DNA of 64,000 nt, from contig NZ_JAATEM010000009.1 of assembly GCF_012034205.1 (NCBI RefSeq), forward strand, positions 62,001 to 126,000, in the 5' to 3' direction. Below, in pieces: positions 51,075 through 59,514 of the stretch (positions within the stretch are counted from its first letter, which is position 1; the number at the start of each line of letters is the position of its first letter). The DNA is from Streptomyces composti. Lineage in GTDB: Bacteria; Actinomycetota; Actinomycetes; Streptomycetales; Streptomycetaceae. The position numbers and the translations under genes are program-made. The notes beneath the pieces are model-generated. The model saw nothing but the letters and a program-made list of their open reading frames with translations. It did not search any database and had not been told where the DNA came from.

Positions 51075-52295
51075 GTGCCTCGTACCGTCAGGGACGTCGT
51101 CTTCGTCGACGGCGTCCGCACCCCGTTCGGCAAGGCGGGCCCGAAGGGCATCTACCACGAGACCCGTGCCGACGACCTCGTCGTCAAGGCCATCCGGGAG
51201 CTGCTGCGCCGCAACCCCGGTCTCGACCCGAAGGAGATCGACGAGGTCGCCATCGCCGCGACCACGCAGATCGGTGACCAGGGTCTGACCATCGGCCGCA
51301 CCGCCGGGATCCTCGCGGGTCTGCCGCAGTCCGTGCCGGGCTACTCCATCGACCGCATGTGCGCCGGCGCCCTGACCGCCGTGACCACGGTGGCCGGCTC
51401 CGTCGCCTTCGGCGCGTACGACGTCGCCATCGCCGGCGGTGTCGAGCACATGGGCCGCCACCCGATGGGCGAGGGTGTGGACCCCAACCCGCGCTTCGTC
51501 TCCGAGAAGCTGGTCGACGAGTCCGCCATGTTCATGGGCATGACCGCGGAGAACCTGCACGACCGGTACCCGCAGATCACCAAGCTGCGCGCCGACCAGT
51601 ACGCGGTGCGCTCCCAGGAGAAGGCCGCCAAGGCGTACGCCAACGGCAAGATCCAGGCCGACCTGGTGCCGGTCTCGGTGCGCCGCACCAACCCCGAGGG
51701 CGGCGAGACCGGCTGGGGCCTGGTCACCGCCGACGAGCCGATGCGCCCGGGCACCACCCTGGAGAACCTGGCGAACCTCAAGACGCCGTTCCGCGTCCAC
51801 GGCCGGGTCACCGCGGGCAACGCTGCCGGTCTGAACGACGGCGCCACGGCCTCGATCATCGCCTCCGAGGACTTCGCCCGCGAGCACGACCTGCCGGTCA
51901 AGATGCGCCTGGTCTCCTACGCCTTCGCCGGCGTCGAGCCCGAGGTCATGGGCTACGGTCCGATCCCGGCCACGGAGAAGGCGCTCGCCCAGGCGGGCCT
52001 GTCCATCTCCGACATCGGCCTGTTCGAGATCAACGAGGCCTTCGCCGTCCAGGTGCTGGCCTTCCTCGACCACTACGGCATCGCCGACGACGACGAGCGC
52101 GTCAACCAGTACGGCGGCGCCATCGCCTTCGGCCACCCGCTCGCCTCCTCCGGCGTCCGCCTGATGACGCAGCTGGCCCGCCAGTTCGAGGAGCAGCCGC
52201 ACGTCCGCTACGGCCTGACCACCATGTGCGTGGGCTTCGGCATGGGCGCGACGGTCATCTGGGAGAACCCGCACTTCGACGGAGGCAACAAGTGA
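51075..52295 (+). CDS. fadA: Acetyl-CoA acyltransferase (thiolase)
   Basis: 406 residues. Thiolase with acyl-accepting cysteine in IDRMCAGALTAVTTVAGSVAFGAYDVAIAGGVEHMG, GLNDGATASIIASE, the catalytic histidine in AFGHPLASSGVRLMTQL and second cysteine in TMCVGFGMGATVIWE. It splits 3-ketoacyl-CoA in beta-oxidation. GGAGGAGAG precedes GTG at 51075, and the stop overlaps fadB by four bases (GTGA). A fused fatty-acid-oxidation complex of two subunits, as in many bacteria. Confidence 0.95.
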   Translation: MPRTVRDVVFVDGVRTPFGKAGPKGIYHETRADDLVVKAIRELLRRNPGLDPKEIDEVAIAATTQIGDQGLTIGRTAGILAGLPQSVPGYSIDRMCAGALTAVTTVAGSVAFGAYDVAIAGGVEHMGRHPMGEGVDPNPRFVSEKLVDESAMFMGMTAENLHDRYPQITKLRADQYAVRSQEKAAKAYANGKIQADLVPVSVRRTNPEGGETGWGLVTADEPMRPGTTLENLANLKTPFRVHGRVTAGNAAGLNDGATASIIASEDFAREHDLPVKMRLVSYAFAGVEPEVMGYGPIPATEKALAQAGLSISDIGLFEINEAFAVQVLAFLDHYGIADDDERVNQYGGAIAFGHPLASSGVRLMTQLARQFEEQPHVRYGLTTMCVGFGMGATVIWENPHFDGGNK

Positions 52296-54421
52296 GCACC
52301 ACCGCTGAGCTGTTGAAGGGCGCGGCCGAGCTGTTCCCGGACGAGGTCGTCACCCAGGCGCACGTGCGCCACTTCGACCTGCCGCTGGGCGCCGGGCGCT
52401 TCGCCCTGATCACCCTGGACAACGGGCACGACCACACCAAGCCCACCACCTTCGGGCCCCAGTCGCTGGCGAACCTCAACGCCGCCCTCGACCAGGTGGA
52501 GAAGGAGGCCGCGGACGGCGAGATCGCCGGCGTCGGCATCACCGGCAAGCCGTTCATCTTCGCCGTCGGCGCCGACCTCAAGGGCGTCGAGCTGCTGAAG
52601 CGGCACGAGGACGCGCTGGCCATCGGCAAGGGCGGCCACGAGGTCTTCAAGCGGCTCTCCAAGCTGGCCGTGCCGACCTTCGCCTACTACAACGGCGCCG
52701 CCATGGGCGGTGGCGTCGAGGTCGGCCTGCACTGCACCTACCGCACGGTGTCCGCCGCGGTTCCCGCCTTCTCGCTGCCCGAGGTCTTCCTCGGTCTGGT
52801 GCCCGGCTGGGGCGGCTGCACCCTGCTGCCGAACCTGATCGGTGCCGACAAGGCCGTCTCGGTGATCATCGAGAACAGCCTCAACCAGAACAAGCAGCTC
52901 AAGGGCAAGCAGGTCCACGAGCTCGGCATCGCCGACGCGATCTTCGAGGGGGCGGACTTCCTCGAGCAGTCGCTGATCTGGACCGCGAAGGTCCTCAAGG
53001 GCGAGATCGAGGTCGAGCGCCCGGTGATCGACCGCGGCGAGGCCTGGGACCAGGCCGTCGAGCGCGGCCGTGCCTTCGCCGACTCCAAGGTGCACGGCGC
53101 CGCCCCGGCCGCCTACCGCGCCCTGGACATCATCGCCGCCGCCAAGAACGGCGACCTGCAGCAGGGCTACGACGCCGAGGACCAGGCGCTCGCCGACCTG
53201 ATCATGGGCGGTGAACTGCGCGCCGGCATCTACGCGTTCAACCTGGTGCAGAAGCGCGGCAAGCGCCCCGCGGGCGCCCCGGACAAGAACCTGGCCCGCC
53301 CGGTCACCAAGGTCGGTGTGGTCGGCGCCGGTCTGATGGCCTCCCAGCTCGCGCTGCTGTTCGTGCGCCGCCTGGAGGTGCCGGTCGTGCTGACCGACAT
53401 CGACCAGGAGCGCATCGACAAGGGCGTCGGCTACGTCCACGCCGAGATCGACAAGCTGCTCGGCAAGGGCCGCATCAACCAGGACAAGGCCAACCGCCTC
53501 AAGGCGCTGGTCACCGGTGTCCTGGACAAGGCCGAGGGCTTCGCGGACGCGGACTTCGTGATCGAGGCCGTGTTCGAGGAGATGGGCGTCAAGCAGCAGG
53601 TGTTCGCCGAGGTCGAGGCGGTCGCCCCGGAGCACGCGATCCTCGCCACCAACACCTCCTCGCTGTCGGTGTCGGAGATGGCGTCGAAGCTGAAGCACCC
53701 CGAGCGGGTCGTCGGCTTCCACTTCTTCAACCCGGTCGCCGTGCTGCCGCTGCTGGAGATCGTCCGCGGCGAGAAGACCGACGACGCGTCGCTGGCGACC
53801 GCGTTCGCCGTCGCCAAGAAGCTGAAGAAGACCGCGGTGCTGGTGAAGGACGCCCCGGCGTTCGTCGTGAACCGCATCCTGACCCGCTTCATGGGCGAGA
53901 TCCAGAACGTCATCGACGAGGGCACCCCGGTGGAGACCGCCGAGAAGGCCGTCGAGCCGCTGGGGCTGCCGATGTCGCCGCTGGTGCTGCTCGAGCTGGT
54001 CGGCCCGGCGATCGGTCTGCACGTCTCCGAGACGCTCAACAAGGCGTTCCCGGACCGCTTCAAGGTCTCCCCGAACCTCAAGGCGGTCGTGGAGGCGGGC
54101 AAGCGCGGCTTCTACGTCTACGACAGCGGCAAGCCGGAGCTGGACCCGGAGGTCGCCGCGCTGCTGAAGCAGGGCGACACGGTCCTCACCGAGGAGCAGG
54201 TGCGCGCCCGCGTCCTGGACGCGGTGGCGCAGGAGATCGGCCTCATGCTCGAGGAGGGCGTGGTCGCCGAGCCGCAGGACATCGACCTGTGCCTGATCAC
54301 CGGCGCCGGCTGGCCGTTCCACCTGGGCGGCATCACGCCGTACCTGGACCGTGAGGGCGTCTCCGAGCGCGTCAACGGCAAGCGGTTCCTGGCCCCGGGC
54401 GTGGCGAGCGTCCCGGCGTAA
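52292..54421 (+). CDS. fadB: Multifunctional enoyl-CoA hydratase / 3-hydroxyacyl-CoA dehydrogenase
   Basis: 709 residues. N-terminal crotonase domain (about 20-260): GITGKPFIFAVGADLKG, AYYNGAAMGGGVEVGLHCTYRTV and FSLPEVFLGLVPGWGG. Central dehydrogenase with the NAD loop VGVVGAGLMASQLALLF (about 345), LTDIDQERIDKG, FHFFNPVAVLPLLEIVRG; two C-terminal HCDH repeats (DAPAFVVNRILTRFMGEIQ and GKRGFYVY). Typical alpha subunit of the fatty-acid oxidation complex, partner of the thiolase. GTG start overlaps the fadA stop. A strong terminator follows. Confidence 0.95.
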   Translation: MSTTAELLKGAAELFPDEVVTQAHVRHFDLPLGAGRFALITLDNGHDHTKPTTFGPQSLANLNAALDQVEKEAADGEIAGVGITGKPFIFAVGADLKGVELLKRHEDALAIGKGGHEVFKRLSKLAVPTFAYYNGAAMGGGVEVGLHCTYRTVSAAVPAFSLPEVFLGLVPGWGGCTLLPNLIGADKAVSVIIENSLNQNKQLKGKQVHELGIADAIFEGADFLEQSLIWTAKVLKGEIEVERPVIDRGEAWDQAVERGRAFADSKVHGAAPAAYRALDIIAAAKNGDLQQGYDAEDQALADLIMGGELRAGIYAFNLVQKRGKRPAGAPDKNLARPVTKVGVVGAGLMASQLALLFVRRLEVPVVLTDIDQERIDKGVGYVHAEIDKLLGKGRINQDKANRLKALVTGVLDKAEGFADADFVIEAVFEEMGVKQQVFAEVEAVAPEHAILATNTSSLSVSEMASKLKHPERVVGFHFFNPVAVLPLLEIVRGEKTDDASLATAFAVAKKLKKTAVLVKDAPAFVVNRILTRFMGEIQNVIDEGTPVETAEKAVEPLGLPMSPLVLLELVGPAIGLHVSETLNKAFPDRFKVSPNLKAVVEAGKRGFYVYDSGKPELDPEVAALLKQGDTVLTEEQVRARVLDAVAQEIGLMLEEGVVAEPQDIDLCLITGAGWPFHLGGITPYLDREGVSERVNGKRFLAPGVASVPA

Positions 54422-54435
54422 CCGCCGTCCCTGCG

Positions 54436-54482
54436 AAGGGGGCGGGCCGCACGGATAACGATCCGTGCGGCCCGCCCCCTTT
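54436..54482 (+). terminator. Rho-independent-type terminator after fadB
   Basis: Perfect 21-bp stem: arms 54436-54456 and 54461-54481 with AACG loop, then TTT. It lies 15 bases after the fadB stop. One of the strongest hairpins in the window. Confidence 0.92.
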
Positions 54483-54565
54483 CGTCACACAGGTACCGAT
54501 AGGATCTCCACACCATCCCACCACCTGTTCACACGAACATCGTGTTGTTTCGCTGAGGAGTCCCC

Positions 54566-56017
54566 GTGGCGTCCACCCGCCGCCGCCCACCCCGACGCCG
54601 GGTCTGGCCCAAGATACGGCTGCTGCTGGTCGTGGCCGTGCTCGCCGCAGGCGCCACGGTGACGTACCCGTACTGGAAGCCCCTGTACAAGAAGGCGAAT
54701 CCGGATCCGCCCGAGCTGCTGGTGCGCTACCGCACCGACACCCCGGCCACGGCTCCCGCGGCCAGGCCCTCGCTCGAGGTGTTCAACAAGACGGACAAGC
54801 CGCTGCCGCTCAGCGACGTCACACTGCGGTACTGGTTCACGGCGGACGAGTCCGCGTCCTACGCCTTCAACTGCGTCAACGCCGCCTTCGGCTGCTCGAA
54901 TCTGGCGGGCCGGGTGGTGGAGATGGACAAACCGGCCGGAAACGCCGACCGCTATCTGGAGATACGGTTCAGCAGGGCCGCGGGCACGCTGCAGCCGGGG
55001 GCCAACAGCAAGGGCATCGACCTGCAGCTGTTCCGCACCGACCACAAGAAGCTCGATCAGGCCGACGACCGCTCCTTCGACGCGAAGATGACCAGCTACC
55101 GCGAGGCGCGGAAGGTCACCGCGTACAACAAGGGCGTGCTCGTCTGGGGCGAGGAGCCGGACGGCACCAAGCCGGCCGACGACCGCTCGAAGGCGAAGGC
55201 CACCGCGGCCGCCGACCCGGTGCCGGAGGTCCCCGAGGGCGTGCTCTTCGACAACTTCGACTACCTCGGCGCCAAGGACCCGGCCCTGTTCAAGCACGGC
55301 TGGCTGGTGCGCACCAGCAAGGGCGGCCCCGGCATCGAGAACACCTGGTCGGCCGACGGCGTCACCTTCCCCGGCGACGAGCAGGCCCTGAACTCCGGCC
55401 AGGTGCTGCGGCTGCGGGCCAGCACCGACGGCACCGAGGCGGGCACCAAGCAGGCCAGCCTGGGCACCGCTGCGAGCAAGTTCCGCGAGGGCACCTACGC
55501 GGCCCGGATCCACTTCAGCGACAAGCCCACCACCGGTGACAAGGGCGACCACGTCAACCAGACCTTCTACACCATCGGCGGCAAGGGCGCGGCCTACAGC
55601 GAGCTGGACAACGAGTACATGCCCAACGGCGGCTGGGGCCGCCCCGGGCCCAAGCTCGACACGGTGACCTGGTACGACCACAAGACCAACGACCGCGTCT
55701 ACCAGACCACCAACAAGAGCCTCGACGCCTGGCACACCGTGATGATCCGGGTCAAGGACGACGTCGTCTCCTACTGGATCGACGGCAAGAAGCTGTTCGT
55801 CAGCAGCGGCAAGTACGCCCCGCGCGCGGGAATGTCGGTGAACTTCAACCACTGGTTCATCGACCTGCCGTTCAAGGGCGAGCGGGCCTGGGACATGAAG
55901 GTCGACTGGCTCTACTACAACGCGAACGACACCCTCTCGGCGAAGGAAGTCCAGGCCCAGGTCGAGGACTTCGCCGAGAGCGGCAGGAACTACTTCGACA
56001 CGGTTCAGGAGTCATAA
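54566..56017 (+). CDS. Membrane-anchored CBM3 + GH16-like protein of an exopolysaccharide locus
   Basis: 483 residues. A basic N-terminus and one hydrophobic helix (about 17-38) anchor it outside. Residues about 50-205 resemble a family 3 carbohydrate-binding module: PSLEVFNKTDKPLPLSDVTLRYWFTAD, then the GANSKGIDLQLFRTDHKKLDQADDRSF region. Residues 225-475 look like a GH16/concanavalin-type fold: DNFDYLGAKDP, YAARIHFSDKP, ELDNEYMPNGGWG, WHTVMIRVKDDVVSYWIDGK. The catalytic EXDXXE of GH16 is not obvious: ELDNEYM is the nearest match, so activity is uncertain. The deacetylase starts on the next base after the stop. Confidence 0.8.
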   Translation: MASTRRRPPRRRVWPKIRLLLVVAVLAAGATVTYPYWKPLYKKANPDPPELLVRYRTDTPATAPAARPSLEVFNKTDKPLPLSDVTLRYWFTADESASYAFNCVNAAFGCSNLAGRVVEMDKPAGNADRYLEIRFSRAAGTLQPGANSKGIDLQLFRTDHKKLDQADDRSFDAKMTSYREARKVTAYNKGVLVWGEEPDGTKPADDRSKAKATAAADPVPEVPEGVLFDNFDYLGAKDPALFKHGWLVRTSKGGPGIENTWSADGVTFPGDEQALNSGQVLRLRASTDGTEAGTKQASLGTAASKFREGTYAARIHFSDKPTTGDKGDHVNQTFYTIGGKGAAYSELDNEYMPNGGWGRPGPKLDTVTWYDHKTNDRVYQTTNKSLDAWHTVMIRVKDDVVSYWIDGKKLFVSSGKYAPRAGMSVNFNHWFIDLPFKGERAWDMKVDWLYYNANDTLSAKEVQAQVEDFAESGRNYFDTVQES

Positions 56018-57505
56018 GTGGGCAAGAGGCGGGCGGGCGCACACGGTCGTGCCGCTGCGAGTGACAGGCCGGTGGTCAGCCGCCGGGCCGCGCTGCTGAT
56101 GGGCGGAGCGGGCGGTGTGGCGATGGCGGGCGGTGGCGCCTGGCTCGGCAATGTCGCGGCCCAGTCCGCGGCCGCCCCGCAGGCGGCGGCCGAGGGGGCG
56201 ATCGGGGGGCTGACCACTCCCCCGCCCTACGCTCCTTCCGGCCGGCGCCCCAGGAACCGCCGGGCCTCCTGGTCGCAGCAGTTCCAGGACGGACACGGCT
56301 GGAAGGCGGGCGGCGCGGGCACGGCCTCGGCCGAGGTGAACGACACGAGCCAGTTCGTGCGGGGCACCCAGTCGGTGCGGGTGACCACCAACGGCACCGG
56401 CAAGCAGTCCTACGTCCGCAGGACGGGCATGGCCGAGGTGAACGCGACCGGCAAGATGATCCGGCTGCTGTTCCGCGTCGACGACGTGAGCAACCTGGCC
56501 AAGATGGTCTTCTACCTGGGCAGCGGCGGGCTGACGAACTACTTCGTCTGGAACTTCCACGTCCACTCCAAGACCGCGGCCAACTATGTGCAGTCCGGAG
56601 AGTGGGTGACGGTCCACCTGCAGTGGGCGGATGTCAGCGGCGCGGCCGGCGCGTACAGCATCTCGGCCGCGGGCAAGCCGTCCACCACCACCGGCTTCAC
56701 CGACATGTCGTTCGCGGTGTACGACGACGCGGGCGGGCAGGTGACCTACCGGCTCCAGGCCGTGGAGCTGATACCGGACACCACCGGTGTCTTCCCCAAG
56801 GGTGTCGTCTCCATCACCTTCGACGACTCCCACAAGTCGATCCACGACCTGGCCCGGCCGATCATGGACTCCTTCGGCTTCCCGGGCACCATCTACAACA
56901 TCGCCGACGCCATCGGCACCGGGAGCTTCCTGACCGTCGACCAGATGCGGTCCATGCAGAACTTCTCCGGCTGGGAGATGGCCGGGCACTCCTACGCCAA
57001 CGAGGTGCACACCAAGAGCTACCCGAAGCTCACCGCGGAGGAGGCCGACGAGGACTTCCGCAAGCTGCGGGAGTGGCTGGTGTCCAACGGCTTCACCAGC
57101 GAGCACTTCGCCTACCCGCACGGGGCGTTCCAGAAGACCAAGGACGGCGTCCCGGTCGACCTGATCGCCAGCCGGCACTTCACCACCGCCCGCTCGATCA
57201 TCTCCGAGACCATCGAGTCCTTCGCCCCGGCCAACCCCTACCGGCTGAAGTCGCTGACCGGCATCACCGACGGCAAGGGCATCGGCGGCACCGCGCTGTC
57301 CCAGCTGACCGAGGAGGGCGGCAGGCTCGACCGGTGCGCGGAGAGCGGCGACTGGCTCATCCTGTGCCTGCACAAGATCGTCGAGGGTACGCCGAAGACC
57401 AGCACCGAGATCGGCACGGCGGGGCTCACCAAGCTGATGCAGGAGCTCGAGGACCGGGACATCCCGGTGGTGACGGTCGAGGAGGCGATGGCCTACTACA
57501 AGTAG
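56018..57505 (+). CDS. Tat-exported polysaccharide deacetylase
   Basis: 495 residues. Tat motif SRRAALLMGGAGGVAMAGG near 25-45. Residues about 85-260 form a beta-sandwich with carbohydrate-binding character (WSQQFQDGHGWKAGG, LAKMVFYLGSGGLTNYFVW). The NodB domain (about 265-495) starts VVSITFDDSHKSIHDLARPIMDSFGFPGTIY, with GHSYANEVHTKSYPKLT (metal His), FAYPHGAF and LCLHKIVEG. The domain would deacetylate an exported glycan. The GTG start directly follows the stop of the CBM3 protein, with no gap. Confidence 0.85.
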   Translation: MGKRRAGAHGRAAASDRPVVSRRAALLMGGAGGVAMAGGGAWLGNVAAQSAAAPQAAAEGAIGGLTTPPPYAPSGRRPRNRRASWSQQFQDGHGWKAGGAGTASAEVNDTSQFVRGTQSVRVTTNGTGKQSYVRRTGMAEVNATGKMIRLLFRVDDVSNLAKMVFYLGSGGLTNYFVWNFHVHSKTAANYVQSGEWVTVHLQWADVSGAAGAYSISAAGKPSTTTGFTDMSFAVYDDAGGQVTYRLQAVELIPDTTGVFPKGVVSITFDDSHKSIHDLARPIMDSFGFPGTIYNIADAIGTGSFLTVDQMRSMQNFSGWEMAGHSYANEVHTKSYPKLTAEEADEDFRKLREWLVSNGFTSEHFAYPHGAFQKTKDGVPVDLIASRHFTTARSIISETIESFAPANPYRLKSLTGITDGKGIGGTALSQLTEEGGRLDRCAESGDWLILCLHKIVEGTPKTSTEIGTAGLTKLMQELEDRDIPVVTVEEAMAYYK

Positions 57506-57535
57506 GCGCGCACGACACGTCGTGGCGGACGTGCC

Positions 57536-57566
57536 GAAGGGGCGGCCCGATCAGGGCCGCCCCTTC
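57536..57566. terminator. Bidirectional hairpin between convergent exopolysaccharide genes
   Basis: GAAGGGGCGGCCC (57536-57548) pairs exactly with GGGCCGCCCCTTC (57554-57566), loop GATCA. It lies between the stops of the deacetylase (57505) and the glycosyltransferase (57613), with TTC/GAA at both ends. Confidence 0.88.
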
Positions 57567-57612
57567 GTCGTGCGGTGGTGCGGACCGGGGGCACCGGCGT
57601 CCGCGCCGGCGG

Positions 57613-59514
57613 CTACCAGCCGCCGCCCTGACCGCCGTTCTGCGGCCAGTCCGGGTCCTGCGGCGGGTGGCCGGGGTGGTGCGGGCCGCGCTGCTGCGGT
57701 GCCTGGGGATGCCCCTGCTGCGGCGGGTACGGCTGCTGCCCCTGCCGCGGGTATGGCTGCTGCCCCTGCTGCGGGTACGGCTGCTGGTGGTGCTGCGGCG
57801 GCGGATAGGACTGCTGCTGCGGGTACGGGCCCGGCTGGGCACCGCCCTGCTGCCACTGCCGGCCACCGCCGTAGCCGGCCGACGCGGGTACCGGGGCCGG
57901 GGCCGGGGCGGGCGCCTGGGCCGCCGCGGGGGTGCCCCAGCGGACGGGCTGCTGCGGCATGTTCTGGTGCAGCTGCTCGTCGTACCCGGGCAGCGGCTGC
58001 GGCTGGCTGGGAATGTAGGCGGGGCGGGGCCGGGTGCGCAGCGCCACGCCCTCCAGGCGCATCAGCTGCAGCGTCTCGGTGACCTTCTTGTCGGAGTAGG
58101 GGTCTTCCTCCTCCCAGATCTCCGTCATCTCGGCCTCGTGGTCGCCGCCCACGGACACCTCGACGCCGCCCTGGCGGGTGCCCCAGCTGCCCTTGTGCAG
58201 GGTGAGCAGGGCGTAGAAGCGCAGCGGGGTCAGCAGGAACAGCTGGATCAGGCCGTACAGCGGGGCCAGCAGGAACATGCCGAACCGCTTGATGAAGCCC
58301 ATGCCGCGGCGCGGGAAGTCCAGGTAGCGGACGTTGCGCAGATAGCCCATGAGGACCATGAACAGCGCGTAGTCGGCGATGTGGTCGAGGAACCGGGACG
58401 GGTGCATGATCGGCAGGATGACCATGGAGTAGAACATGGCCGAGCCGAACACCAGCCACAGGCCGAGCTCCATGCAGGTCAGCCAGAAGGCCGGGCGGTA
58501 CTTCTTCTGGTGCCGGAAGGCCCACAGGGACTCGCGGAAGAAGGACTTGTTCCAGCGGACCTGCTGGCGCAGGAAGTGCGGCAGCTTCTCGGGGACGGCG
58601 GTGTAGCCGACCGCGGTCTCCTGGAAGACGACCTGGCCCTCCATCAGGCAGTAGTTGGTCATGCGGCGGTCGTCGCCGAAGACGGCCGGCTTGCCCAGGA
58701 ACTGCTGGTTGAGGAAGTCCGGCAGGTACTTGCGCACCAGCGAGCCGCGGTACGCCGACAGGGCGCCGCAGCAGCACAGGACGGACTTCAGCCGCGAGTA
58801 GGCGGCCCGCTCGAAGAGGAAGGAGTTGCCGTAACGCAGGTCCTGCAGGCGGGTGAAGACGTTGCTGTCGTGGTTGAGCGCGAGGACCATGCCCGTGGAG
58901 GCCATGATCTTCTCGTCGGCCAGCGGCAGCAGCAGCTCACGGACCGTGTCCCGGGAGAGCACGGTGTCGGAGTCCACGCACAGGAAGATGTCGGAGTACG
59001 GGGCCGCCTCGAAGCCGAGCGCCAGCGCCTCGCGCTTGCCCTTGTTCTCCGGCTGGACGCTGACGGTGTACTTGACGCCCTTGGCCTCGAACTCGGGGCG
59101 CAGCTTCCGTGCCGCCCGGATGCCGGCCGGGTCGGCGCTGCAGTCGTCGATGATGTGGATCTCGTTGGGCAGCCTGCTCTGTGCGAGCAGGGAGCGCATG
59201 CCCTGCTCGAACATCACCGGGTCCTCGTTGTAGATCGGGATGACCGCGGTGACCCAGCACTCCTCGAGGTACTGCAGTTCCTCGCGGCCCGCCTTGGCGG
59301 GACGGTAGAAGAGGGCGCCGAACATCTTCAGGCCCAGCAGGCCCATGGCGCCCATGGAGTACAGGTGCAGCGAGTCGGAGTCGAGCCGGGTGGCGATGAC
59401 GGCGGCGATGGCGATGAAGAAGAGGTACGAGACCTTCAGGTGCCGTCGTTTGCGATGGGCTCGGCGCCCGTCGGAGTCGACGGCTCCGGGTATGTACGTA
59501 TCCTCAGTCGTCAC
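57613..59514 (-). CDS. Processive family 2 glycosyltransferase (hyaluronan/cellulose-synthase-like) with Gln/Pro-rich tail
   Basis: 633 residues. Two N-terminal helices (about 30-65), a GT-A domain with VTAVIPIYNEDPVMFEQ, IDDCSADPAG, FLCVDSDTVLSRD, AVFGDDRRMTNYCL and the QQVRW signature of processive synthases, and about four to five C-terminal helices (about 370-460). The final 150 residues are Pro/Gln/Tyr repeats (PYPQQGQQPYPRQGQQPYP). It would make a beta-linked polymer, perhaps from UDP-GlcNAc plus the uronic-type sugar made by the next-upstream gene. GTG start overlaps that gene's stop. Confidence 0.88.
   Translation of the reverse strand: MTTEDTYIPGAVDSDGRRAHRKRRHLKVSYLFFIAIAAVIATRLDSDSLHLYSMGAMGLLGLKMFGALFYRPAKAGREELQYLEECWVTAVIPIYNEDPVMFEQGMRSLLAQSRLPNEIHIIDDCSADPAGIRAARKLRPEFEAKGVKYTVSVQPENKGKREALALGFEAAPYSDIFLCVDSDTVLSRDTVRELLLPLADEKIMASTGMVLALNHDSNVFTRLQDLRYGNSFLFERAAYSRLKSVLCCCGALSAYRGSLVRKYLPDFLNQQFLGKPAVFGDDRRMTNYCLMEGQVVFQETAVGYTAVPEKLPHFLRQQVRWNKSFFRESLWAFRHQKKYRPAFWLTCMELGLWLVFGSAMFYSMVILPIMHPSRFLDHIADYALFMVLMGYLRNVRYLDFPRRGMGFIKRFGMFLLAPLYGLIQLFLLTPLRFYALLTLHKGSWGTRQGGVEVSVGGDHEAEMTEIWEEEDPYSDKKVTETLQLMRLEGVALRTRPRPAYIPSQPQPLPGYDEQLHQNMPQQPVRWGTPAAAQAPAPAPAPVPASAGYGGGRQWQQGGAQPGPYPQQQSYPPPQHHQQPYPQQGQQPYPRQGQQPYPPQQGHPQAPQQRGPHHPGHPPQDPDWPQNGGQGGGW
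57700..57810 (-). repeat. Tandem repeats encoding a PYPQQGQ-type tail
   Basis: Imperfect repeats of about 24-27 bases (unit like CTGCTGCGGGTACGGCTG) encode the Gln/Pro/Tyr-rich C-terminus of the glycosyltransferase. Such repeats are prone to copy-number change and give a disordered cytoplasmic tail. Confidence 0.75.
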
